Shown one piece after another: positions 44,852 to 55,800 of a stretch of 64,000 bases of DNA. Position 1 is the stretch's first letter, and each line of letters starts with the position of its first letter. The notes under the pieces are model-generated. The model had not been told where the DNA came from and ran no database searches. It saw only the letters and a program-made list of their open reading frames with translations. This DNA comes from Scilla litardierei (taxonomy: Eukaryota > Streptophyta > Magnoliopsida > Asparagales > Asparagaceae). A program made the translations under genes and the position numbers. The stretch lies in the NCBI GenBank assembly GCA_030789695.1, contig JAULAV010008660.1, positions 62,001-126,000 of the forward strand, read 5' to 3'.

Positions 44852-46440
44852 AAAGCTCAGTCAACATCCCAAGGCAACTACAGCCCTATGTTGACTGGAC
44901 CCAAGAACACTGAACCAATTCTTATTTTGGCTGAGAACACTCGAAATAAGAATGACGTTCTCATTGAAGATGCTGAAGATTCTAGGTCATCATCAAAGGA
45001 GCCAAGAGTACTTATGGTGACTCAAGAGCAATTCAACAAGTTCGCTGAGTAGATCAAAAAAGCCTGACCGTTATAGCCGTTGCTGTGCAACAGAGCATGG
45101 GGCATCCACAACAGGTTGACAAGGAGGAGCCGCCTCTTAATCCAACTCAAATGCCCGTAAAGCAGCGAACCACTCCCAGAGAGCCGAGGTTGGGCGAGCA
45201 AAGGCCTGAGTGGCAAGAGAACTTGCAGCTCAATGTGAACTCCTACATCTCAACGAAATGGAGAGATGTGGAATAACAACTGTGCCTCAAGGAATAATGT
45301 AGGTCATGGGCCCTCCACCAATGGGTGATCCACTCGCAGCGTTTTAGACCAGGTAATAGATCAATTCACTCAAGGTCGCAGTCCACATGGATTTGCAGCT
45401 AGCACAAAGAGAAAGGAGATGGAAGAAAGCCTCGTCTGTTCTTCTAACGTCACTCACCAACAACGCAGGAAGGAGCGAGCCCCACTCACTCTTCCTACTA
45501 ACCGACAGACTCCTCTGAAGGAGAACATCCTGTCCGCCTGACTGCTTTCCAAATTCAAGATGCCATCTCTGTAGATATACGACGACATCAGGGACCCATG
45601 GAAACATGTCCCTTAATACTAAAGTGTGATGGAAATCCACGGAGCCGACGAGCAATACCTCTGCCGAGCCTTCCAAACCACGCTTATAAAAGTGGTAGAT
45701 GGATGGTAGCATTGAGTCATTTGACAATTTGTCTGACTTTTTTGCAGTCAATTTGTTACAGGAAGACGCCCTAAGCGAAAGTCCTTGCATCTCTTTACTT
45801 TAAAGCATGGTAAGAGAGAATCAATTCGTGACTTCATTAAGCATTTCAACGATGAAAGGCTAGAAGTTGAGGACACCCCGAGGCTACTATCATTGGAGCC
45901 CTTACCCAAGTGGTCCGGAATAAAGATCTGTTGAATTCTTTGCATCAATTCCTGCCAAACGATCTTGTGGAGCTGTTTAATATGACGAATCGCTTCATGG
46001 CTTCATAGGATGCACTCGCACCTGCAAAGAACGACACTCCTAAGTGCCAAGAGGAAACAAAGCGAGATGCACAACTCTGAGGAAGCCCCTGACAAGAGCT
46101 GTGAGATTGGAGACAAAGAGACAAGAGTCCTCGGAATAAGGAGCGCCTTGCTAAAGACGACTATATAAAAACCAATGCCCCCAAGGCAGAATTCTTGGTA
46201 TACACCCAACGAGAAGGACTCATCAATGAGCATGGTAAAAGAACAGCTATGAAAAAAGAGAAGACATCAAATTCTGTAGGTATCACAACGATCACGGGCA
46301 TGAGATCGATGATTGCTGGACCCTCAAGAAGGAGATTGACGCCCTGGTCAAGCGTGGTCATCCAAAAAACCCTGGTGACTTCCCACAAAACAAAGAAGGA
46401 ACCTCGAATCAGAAAGGAAAGTGGCCAATGATAGGTTCGC
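44852..46440 (+). pseudogene. Tat-like gag, broken by many stops
   Basis: Gag can be followed across several frames. The start is open to 45052 (NYSPMLTGPKNTEPILILAE). Around 45555 FKMPSL and at ~45640 GADEQYLCRAFQTTL correspond to the young element's FKVPTL and GADDTLLCRGFYSTL. At ~45739-45880 the frame reads FCSQFVTGRRPKRKSLHLFT, LKHGKRESIRDFIKHFNDER and LEVEDTP. The zinc knuckle at 46275-46316 is CRYHNDHGHEIDDC, followed by WTLKKEIDALVKRGHPKNP. Domain order and end point match the young gag; the sequence stops near where protease would begin. Stops and frameshifts make it non-functional. Confidence 0.8.
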
Positions 46441-46742
46441 CAGTCACCAAGGTGGTCGATTAAAGCTCTTTAGCAAATAGTGTCGGACGAAGACAGCTCC
46501 AAGCAGAATAAAAACGCATATACGCTTTCCCTTTATTTCAAAATGTTTAAACTTTCTAAATGAATCATGTTTGTTTTTCTTCAAAAAAACATTTTCTCAG
46601 TAAGACAGTTATGATTTTTGTGTCTCAAGAGGATTACCTCATCTAATTCTCAACTACTCTATCAAAAGCGTTTCTTCACATGAGGATCCTTTCCTTAGGG
46701 AAAATTTTAGATGAGCCAATCTCCTCCTTACTCATATTGTCT
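46441..46742 (+). other. Spacer between gag and tandem array
   Basis: About 300 bp, AT-rich, without protease or RT motifs. It is the counterpart of 16641-16881 in the young element. Confidence 0.6.
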
Positions 46743-49235
46743 TGATGAGAGTGACCCATTATCATCGTCAGCCGTAAGTCGAATGGGCCACCCCCTCGCA
46801 ACCGAAATACACACTGTCGTCGTCAGTCGTAAGCCGAAGGGCCAACCTCTCGCCACTGAACGACCCTATCGTTGTCAGCCGTAGGTTGAAGTGGCCACCC
46901 CCTCACAACCAAACGATACACAGTCCTCGTCAATCGTAAGCCGAGGGGCCAACCTCTCGCCACTGAGTGACCCTATTGACGTCAAACATACGTCGAAAGG
47001 GGCCACCCGCTCACAACCGAATGACACACTGTCATCGTCAGCCGTAAGCCAAGGGCCAACCTCTCGCCACTGAATGACCCTATCATCATCAGCCGTAGGT
47101 CGAAGGGGGTATCGTTGTAGGCCGTAAGTCAAAGGGGCCACCCCCTCGCAACCAAACGGCACACTATCACCGTCAGTCGTAAGCTGAGGGGCCAACCTTT
47201 TGCCACTGAACGACCATATTATCATTGACTGAAAGTCAAAGTGGCCAACCCCTTGCAACCAAATGACACACGGTCATTGTCAGCTGTTAGCAGAGGGGCC
47301 AACCTATCGCCACTGAACGACCCTATCGTCGTCGGTCGTAAGTCGACGGGGACATCCCCTCGCAACCAGTAAGTTGAAGGGGCCACCCCCTCGCAACCAA
47401 ACAACCCACTATCGTCGTCAGTCGTAAGTCAAGGGGTCACACCCACGCCACTAAACGACTATCTTCAACGGCTGTAAGTCAAAGGGGACACCCCCTCGTA
47501 ACTGAACGATCCACTATCATCATCGACCGTAAGTCAAACGGTCCATCCCCTCGCAACTGAACAGCCCACTATCGTCGTCAGCCGTAAGTCGAGGGGTCAC
47601 ACCCACACCACTGAACGACTATCGTCGTTAGCTGTAAGTTGAAGGGGTCACCCCTCGCAATGGAATGACACACTAACATTGTCAATCGTAAGCCGAAGGG
47701 CTAACCTCTTGCTACTGAATGATCCTATTGTTGTCGGCCGTAGGTTGAAGTGGCAACCTTCTTGCAACCAAATGATACACGGTCGTCGTCAGCAATTAGC
47801 GAGGGGCCAACCTCTCGGCACTAAACAACCCTAATATTGTCGACCGTAAGTCGACGGAGCCACCTCCTTGCAACCGAACCTCACTATCGTTGTCGTCCAT
47901 AAGTCTAATGGGCCACCCCCTCGCAACCGAATGACCCACTATCCTCGTCAGCCGTAAGTCGAGGGGTCACATGCTCGGCACTGAACGACTATCGTCGTCG
48001 GTCGTAAGTCGAAGTGACCACCCCTCGTAACCAAACGACCACTACGGTCGTCAGCTTAAGTCGAGGGGTCACACCATCGCCACTAAAGGACTACCGTCGT
48101 CGATCGTAAGTCGAAGAGGCCACCCCTCGCAAACGAATGACACACTATCATCGTCTGACGTAAGCTGAGAGGGTTACCCTCTCGCCAATGAACGACCCTA
48201 TTTTCGTCGGCCGTAAGTCGAAAGGGCCACCCCTCGTAACCGAACGACACACTGTCTTTGTCAGCCGTAAGCTGAGGGGACAACCTCTGGCCACTGAACG
48301 ACCTTATCGTCATCATCCGTAAGTCCAAGAGGATACCCCCTCACAACTGAATTACCCACTATCGCCGTCAGCCGTAAGTCAAAGGGGCCACCCCTTGCAA
48401 TAGAACGACCTACTATCATTGTCAGCTATAAGTCGAAGGGGCCACCCCTTGCTACCAAACGACACATTATCGTCGTCAGCTGTAAGTCAAGGAGTCACAC
48501 CCATGCCACTGAACGAATATCATCGTCAACCGTTTGTCGAAGGGCCCCCTCGTAACCGAACGACACAGTATCTTCATCAGCCGTAAGTCGAGGGGTCAAA
48601 CCCTCGCCACTAAATGATTATTGTCGTCAGCCGTAAGTCGAAGGGACCACCCATTTGCAACCAAACGACACATTATTGTCATCAGTCGTAAGCCAAGGGG
48701 CCAATCTCTCGACACAGAAAGACCTTTGTCGCTAGCCGTAAGTCGAAGTGGCCATCCCCTCGCAACCGAACGACCCGATTGTTGTCATCCATTAGTCGAA
48801 GGGGTCACCCCCTTGTAATCGAACGACACATTATCGTCGTCTGTCATAAGTCGTGGGGTTACACCCTCGCCACTAAACAACTATCATCATTGGCCGTAAG
48901 TTGAAGTGGCCACTCCCTCGCAACCAAACGACACACAATCGTCGTCAACCGTAAGCCAAGAGGAAACCACTTGCCACTGAACATCCCTATCGTTGTCGGC
49001 CATAAGTCGAAGGGGCCACCCCTTGCAACCAAAAGACCCACTTTTGTCGTTGAGCATAATTCAAAGGGACCAAGTCCTTCGCAACAAACGACTACGACCG
49101 TCGTCAGCCATAAGGCGAAGGGGCCATCCCCTCGCGACTAAACGACCCACTTTCTTCGTCAGTCGTAAGTCGAGGGGTCACACCCTCTCCACTGAATGAC
49201 TATTGTTTTCCGTCGTAAGTCAAGGGGGCCGTGTC
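46743..49235. repeat. 52-bp tandem array (about 47 copies) of old Tat-like element
   Basis: Units of about 52-55 bp: GCCGTAAG[T/C]CGAGGGGCCA, AC[C/T]CCTCGCCACTGAACGAC, C[A/C]CTATCGTCGTCA. Starts at 46771, 46826 and 46878 show the spacing. The reverse complement of the unit at 16057-16640 aligns along its whole length (GCCGTAAGCCGAGGGG...CTCGCCAC[C/T]GAACGA...TCGTC). Copies are more diverged than in the young element. GAGGGG/CCCCTC arms can pair. Confidence 0.93.
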
Positions 49236-49716
49236 CTTCTATATGACGACATCTCTTGTTATCTATTATGACCCAAGAAGTCATTCTCATACTACTAAAT
49301 AACTAACGCCATTGATTGAGAGATGACTCGTTTCACTGTTTAAAGAGCTTGTGTTTTATTCTAGTGGTCTAAGAGGCATGGTTTAACAATTCAATCATCG
49401 CCCTCAGGAGCCAACGCTTAACCTGTTGAAAGGGACCATCTGGCGACCCAATTGCTCATTTTCTATTCAAACAATTTTTTTCTTCACTTAAAGAGTTATA
49501 CGTCAATTTTGTCCTATTTCTTTTACAAAATCTCCTTTTACAAAAATTTTCATCCCTAATACAAAGAAAAGGGTTCAAAAAACTAGGGGAGAGAAGAATT
49601 CCATATGTTCCTCAACCAAAGCAACATGTCTGTGGTCCCCCTCGATCGAAGTGGCATACGCCTGCTCCTCCGAAGTAGCTACATGTGTAACAACATCTGA
49701 CTCAATGACAACCTTG
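49236..49716. other. Spacer after the tandem array
   Basis: No gene recognised. It lies downstream of the antisense ORF end. Confidence 0.45.
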
Positions 49717-51680
49717 TCAATTAGGATGACAGCTTCCACACCGTAGCTTGACCAACCTCGTCCAGAGGGCTATCAAGTTTGTCATCATCCATAATAAAGG
49801 GAACTTGGTCGATTTCATCTGCAAGATCAGAAAATCGAACCTTAATCTCTTGATGGCACCATTCGTATCCTTGTATATAAAGCTCATCCAAATTGGGCAA
49901 ATTGTCTCGATATCCTTGGACAGCCTTTTTTGTGATCTCTTTCGTGTTGAGTTTTTGAGAACCAACAAGAGGTCAAGTTTGAAAATCAAGCCTTTCTGAT
50001 TCCAACAACTTACTCTCTTTAAGCAGTTGTTCTTCTGTTTTTTCTCTCTCTCTCTCTCAGCAATTTCCTCTTGGACTCGTGTATCGAGGGCAACCACCTG
50101 TTTATAGTTTTCATTTAACTCTTTCTCAAGATGTTTCACCCAATCATTAAGTGTATCATTGTGTTTCTTCCATAGCAACATTGATGCATTCATTTTGTCG
50201 AGACCTTCCTAGCCGAGTCCGACCACTTCGCCTCCTTGGCCAAAGTGGCTTCATAATTAGCCACCGCCAATGATCGGCGACGTATCTCGAGCATGGCCAA
50301 AATAGACTGGAAAGAAGTATAAGATTCAGCCCCAATGTTCGAATTCAGGCAAAGAATGAATATAATGTTTTACCTAAAGGCCTTTACGGATAGACATTGT
50401 GGCTAACCTCTCATGATCGACTTTCTCCAGGACCTCCCTGTCTCAAGGAAGAGCCATATTCTTGACAAGTCTAGAGGCACACCCAAGGCTTAATAAGGCT
50501 AACTCGTCCACCCCCACTGGGTAAGCTGGCTAAAGAAGATCTTCATCGGCATACCTGACCGGGTTTTGAGGGGATCCATCCTCCAATAAGATCGACCTAA
50601 ACTCAGGGGGAATGTCCTCGGCCAGATTCTCTGGAGGAAGTAAACCTCCCTAAGGCTAGGAATCTTGGCATACAAGTGGTTCTTGAGCAGATGATGACTC
50701 AACTAGAGCTCCCTCCGATAACTGATCATAGCCCCCGCTCGCAATCCCGATCATGTTTGAAGGCTTGAGTTTGTTCTGAGCCACAGTCGGAATAATGGCG
50801 TCCTTCGACTCAAGCAAATCTGATTTGTCAGTGATAAGCATTTCCGTCGACTTTTTCTTCTTGGCCTTGACCATCTTAACTCCAGCCAAGGGATGCTTCT
50901 CCTTCCTCTTCTTAGGTCGAGACGGTTGGGGAGCCTCGTGGATCCCCATCGGTATCCCCAACAACTCCACCGTCTTGATGATCCAACTAAGGAGGAGGCA
51001 ACTTTTCCTCTGCTTCAGTAATTGAAGTTTCGAGTGCTACCCGTATTTCTGGGTCGTCTTGTTATTCCAATGTAACCATACCTATAAAGAAGAGGCAAAA
51101 TTTAAGAAGTAGAAAGACAATGAAGGGATGGGCGAGGAAACCGACCTTCCGTCCACACTGTCCTAAGTAATATAGGGTCAACCAAAGCCATTTCGTCGAC
51201 TTCTTTTCCTCTGGGAACTTCATCAAAAAGTCTGCAGCCTCTTTCTCCTCCGCAGAGAGGGGTATCTCTTCATTCATTTTGAGTTCATGATTCTGCCTTT
51301 AAGTGACAAAACTCGACTCCCCCAGAAATACCACAAACACAAATTGGTCTTTCAATCCGAGGTTGGATTTAGGAAGATCACTAAAAATTTTCTACCATGG
51401 CGAGCAGTTATCAAATACCAACGTAGTGTCTTGATAGGCGGCACTGTAAAAAAGGAATTGAGCAATCGCATAGATGGGTCAATTCCATTCAGCACGCACA
51501 GTGTGATGAAACTGACCAAGACACCAACGACATTCGACATCAGTTGACAAAGGAAAAGACCCAATGTCTTCAACAAGCAGAGCATGAAGGGGTGCATGGG
51601 AAATCGAAGCCCGCTGGTGGAAAGCTCTGAAATAAACTCCAACCTCTCGATCGCTAGGGAGATGAACCCTCTTCCCATTT
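49717..51680 (-). pseudogene. Antisense accessory ORF of old Tat-like element, decayed
   Basis: On the minus strand, 51678-51352 holds SGLRFPMHPFMLCLLKTLGL, then LCQLMSNVVGVLVSFITLCV and IDPSMRLLNSF. These match GLHFPLHPFI, LCQLMPSSVAVLTGFIMLC and LEPSLPLL of the young element. At 51277-51150, LSAEEKEAADFLMKFPEEKK matches LSEAERAAARLISSLSLEER. A GT...AG intron of 64 bp (51145-51082) lies at the same place as the 63-bp intron of the young copy. 50970-50656 encodes a Lys-rich region and 50193-49717 a coiled-coil-like region (LEKELNENYKQVVALDTRVQ, EEIAEREREKK), as in young exon 3. Multiple stops and shifts break it. Confidence 0.7.
51082..51145 (-). other. Predicted intron in the old antisense ORF (64 bp)
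   Basis: The minus strand runs GTCGGTTTCC to TTCTTTATAG, followed by GTATGG. Position and length match 14053-14115 in the other element, although its sequence has diverged. Confidence 0.55.
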
Positions 51681-52119
51681 TAAGGTAATCAAAATCTCAT
51701 GGTCGCATCAGACATATTCATTTTGATGGCCAAGAATTTGATCTGTCTCTACTCGAGAGACTTGATTGGAAATCAGACTAGGCATGACGGCCTCCCATTA
51801 TCCTTTTGAGGGATGGAGGCTGAGGCCTTATCGAAGGTGCAATCAAAGGAAGAAGCCATTATCAAAGGAGAAACATTTGAGTTAGGAATGCCAAAGACGA
51901 TAGTTTTGATCTCCCTCCAAAACTACATTATTAAGGCAATACGATCTAATCATATTGGGACACGTGTGGTGATCCAAGTGCCCTCGTATCTTGAATTTCG
52001 AAACGACGCATCGTCCAAATCAGAAGAGTGGGTGTTTTGGCGCTTAAACTCGAGCACTTTTGCTTCGACTGTCGACGTTATGTCACTTGACACCAGTAGA
52101 CGAATAGTTTGAGCTAGAG
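51681..52119. other. Region between antisense ORF and PPT
   Basis: Counterpart of 12889-13236, where the antisense promoter would lie. No clear TATA box or gene recognised. Confidence 0.4.
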
Positions 52120-52131
52120 TGACAGGGGCCA
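52120..52131 (+). other. Polypurine-tract-like sequence
   Basis: TGACAGGGGCCA next to the 3' LTR. Purine-rich but imperfect, as expected for an old element. Confidence 0.5.
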
Positions 52132-52132
52132 C

Positions 52133-52853
52133 TGTTAAACCCTTAGGTCGGCACTCAAAAGGCTCACTTGACTGACACCAAAGCCCACGATGCCCACAAA
52201 TGAAGTAGGAAACTGACCCAGTCAAAGCCCACATGTCATTTGCCCATTGAACCTCCATCGCTCAAATGTGTGATTGATAATGGGCTCTCATGCCATAATT
52301 AGTGAACGTTATCCTCCCAATGTCACTAAAGAGACCACCAAAGTCTATAAATTCAGAAAGGACGAAGAGAAGAGGGGAGATACGAGAAAACCTAACACAT
52401 ATTATTATTATTCTTCTACATACTTTATATTTCTTCCTCCATACAGCTTGAGGAGACTGACTCAAGACGAACCTCAGTGGGTCAATCTTGACAGCCCCAA
52501 TCCTTTCCTTAAGTTCCTATTCACTTAAGCATTGGAGGGGGTTTGGATTGGGACCTAGATCCGACCCCCTAACATTTTTGTATGGTGCAGGAAGCTCCTG
52601 ATTCGACCTAACAGGAGGGTCACTCTACCGTTATTTTCAACTATTAATCAGGGTTCGAGTTAGCCCGAGTGTCGAATGATCGTCGCATTCAACGGAAGGG
52701 TCGATTGTACATCCACGATGTGCTCGCGTACCACCTATCATCGACCCTAGTTCTTCAATCCAAGGGTCACTCTCCACCAATTGACGATGCTCCACTTCGA
52801 TGGAGGAGTCTGCATCAGCCCAAATTTTGTTAACGCTAATTTTGGCTTTAACA
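52133..52853 (+). repeat. 3' LTR of old Tat-like element
   Basis: 721 bp. It aligns with 44057-44833 along its whole length, with many substitutions and a net shortage of about 56 bp, much of it near 52290 relative to 44220-44280. Followed by CTTAT. Confidence 0.88.
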
Positions 52854-55800
52854 CTTATTTTTCAGTTGAAGATGGCAATCTCCCTGTTCCAACGGACATT
52901 TTAGCAGATTTTTCTGAGCTCCGAACTATTTTCTACATTTTCTGTAAGATATGTATATTAAATGATATCTTTATATTAAATGATATGATTTTTGGCCTAA
53001 TTTCTCTTCTCTTATTTTTCAGATTAATATATCGATCTTTTAGTTCAAATAGACATTTTTGTGGATTTTCCTAAGCTCCGGGCTATTTTCCTCATTTTCT
53101 AAAAGATATGAATCGTTTTATTAAATGATATGATTTCTTTGCCTAATTTTACCGTCTATTATTTTCCAGTTGAATATGGCACACTCCCGGTTCCAACAGA
53201 CAGTTTGCCGATTTTTCTGAGATCGTGGCTATTTTCTACATTTTCTAGAAGATATGTTTCTTTTTATTAAATGATATAATTTTTAGGCCTAATTTTGTCT
53301 TCTCTTATTTTTTTTAGTTTAAGATGGCGATCTCCCGGTTTCAAAGGACATTTTTTTGGATTTTTCCGAGCTCGGGGCTATTTTCTACATTTTATGCAAG
53401 AAATGGATCTTTTTATTAAATGATATGATTTTTATATCCTAAGTTTGTCTACTCTTATTTTTTAGTTGAAGATGGCAAACTCCTGGTTCCAACATACATT
53501 TTTTGGGATTTTTCTGAGCTCGTGGCTATTTTCTATATTTTATTGAAGATATGGACTTTTTATTAAATGGTATGATTTTTGTAGCCTAATTTTGTCTTTT
53601 CTTATTTTTTCGTTCAATATGGCGATCTTCCGGGTCCAACAGATATTTTTATAGATTTTTTTGAGCTCTGGGGCTATTTTCTACATTTTATTGAAGAGAT
53701 GGATCTTTTTATTAAATGATATTTTTTTGGCCTAATTTTGTCTTTTCTTATTTTTTTTCGGTGACGATTGCGATCTCACGGTTCCAACGGAAATTTTTTC
53801 CAGAATGTTCTAAGCTCCGGGCTATTTTTCTACATCTTATGTATGGCATTGATCTTTTTATTAAATGACATGATTTTTGGCCTAATTTTGTTTTCACGTA
53901 TTTTTTCGTTGAAGATGGCGATCTTCAGGTTCCAATGGATATTTTTGCAGATTTTTCTAAGGTCCAAACTATTTTTTACATTCTATATATGATATAAACT
54001 TTATATTAAATGTTACAATTTTTATATCTTAATTTTGTCTTCTCTTGTTTTTAAGTTGAAGATGGCGATCTCCCAGTTCCAACGTGCATTTTTACGGATT
54101 TTTTGAGATCGGAACTATTTGCTACAATTTATTGAAGATATGGATCTTTTTTGAATTATATGATTTTTATAGCTTAATTTTGTCTTCGCTTATTTTTAAA
54201 TTGAAGATGGCGATCTCACGGTTCTAACGGGCAATTTTGCAAATTTTTATGCGCTCGGTGCTATTTTCTACAATTTATTGAAGATATGGATCTTTTTTAA
54301 ATTATATGATTTTTATAAACCAAATTTGTCTTCTCTTATTTTTAAGTTGAAGATGGTGATCTCATGGTTCCAACAGACATTTTTATGGATTTTTCTGACC
54401 TCGGTGCTATTTTCTAAATTTATTGGAAAATATGAATCTTTTTAATAAATAATATGATTTTTGTTCTAATTTTGCCTTCTCTTATTTTTCAGTTGAAGAT
54501 GGCGATCTTCCGGTTTCAACAGATATTTTTGCGGATTTTTTTTGTGCTCCGAGCTATTTTCTACATTTTCTATATGATATAAACCTTTATATTAAATGTT
54601 ATTATTTTTATAAGCTAATTTTGTCCTTTCTTATTTTTCAGTTGAAGCTAGCAATCTCTCCGTTCCAACAGACATTTATCCGAATTTTCCCAAGTGCGGT
54701 TATATTTTCTACATGTTATAAAATATATGAGTCTTTTTACTAAATGATATGATTTTTATAGCCTAATTTTGTCTTATCTTTTTTCAGTTGAAGATGGCGA
54801 TCTACCGGTTCCAACGGACATTTTTGCAGATATTCTGAGCTCCGGGCTATTATATATATATTCTGTAAGATTTGGATCTTTATTTTAAATGATATGATTT
54901 TTATATCCTAATTTGGTCTTCTCTTATTTTTCAGTTGAATCTCCCATTTCCAACGGACATTTTTGCCGATTTTTCTGGGCTCGGCGCTATTTTCTATATT
55001 TTCTAAAAGATATGTATCTTTTTATTAAATGATATGATTTTTTGGCCTAATTTTGTCTTCTCTTCTTTTTTCCGTAGAAGATGGCATCTCTCAATTCCAA
55101 CAGACATTTTTACAGATGTTTCTGAGCTCGGGGCTATTTTATATAGTTCTGGAAGATATGGATCTTTATATTAAATGATATGATATTTATAGTCCAATTT
55201 TGTCATCTCTTATTTTTCAATTGAAGATGGTGATCTCCCGGTTCTAATGGGCATTTTTGCGGGTTTTTCTGAGCTTGGGCCTATTTTCTATATTTTATGA
55301 AAGATATGTATATTTTTATTAATTATATGATTTTTGTAGCCTAATTTTGTCTTATCTTATTTTTCAGTTGAAAATAGCTATCTCCCGGTTCCAACGGACA
55401 TTTTTCCATATTTTACTGAGCTCGATGCTATTTTTCTACATTTTGTGGAAGATATGGATCTTTTTATTAAATTGTATGATTTTTGGCCTAATTCAGTTTT
55501 CTCTCATTTTTTCAGTTAAAGATGGCGATCTTCCAGTTCCAACGGACTTTTTATTAAATGATATGATTTTTTGGCCTATTTGTGTCTTCTCTTTTTTCAG
55601 CTGAAGATGGCGATCTCCTGGTTCCAATGGATATTTTTGCGAATTTATGAGTTCGGAGCTATTTTTTACATTTTTTGAAAAATATGATCTTTTTATTAAC
55701 TGATGTTATTTTTGGCCTAATTTGTCTTTTCTTATTTTTTTCGTTAAAGATTGCATTCTCCCGGTTATAATGGACATTTCTGCGGATTTCTCTGAGCTCC

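Larger units (their letters stand above)
44057..52853 (+). mobile_element. Old Tat-like gypsy element lacking pol
   Basis: 8797 bp. LTRs 44057-44833 (777 bp) and 52133-52853 (721 bp) begin TGTTAAACCC and end GGCTTTAACA. A perfect CTTAT duplication flanks them (44052-44056, 52854-52858). Plus-strand order: LTR, decayed PBS, decayed gag (to ~46440), a 52-bp tandem array, an antisense ORF on the minus strand, PPT, LTR. No pol sequence was found between gag and the array (~300 bp). The layout equals that of the young element at 11974-19481, although LTRs and gag are strongly diverged. LTR partners differ by many substitutions and indels, so this is the older insertion. Confidence 0.88.

Noticed and set aside
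46743..49235. CRISPR array or rDNA spacer
   Set aside because: Direct 52-bp units without spacers, homologous to the array in another LTR element. No rRNA sequence nearby.
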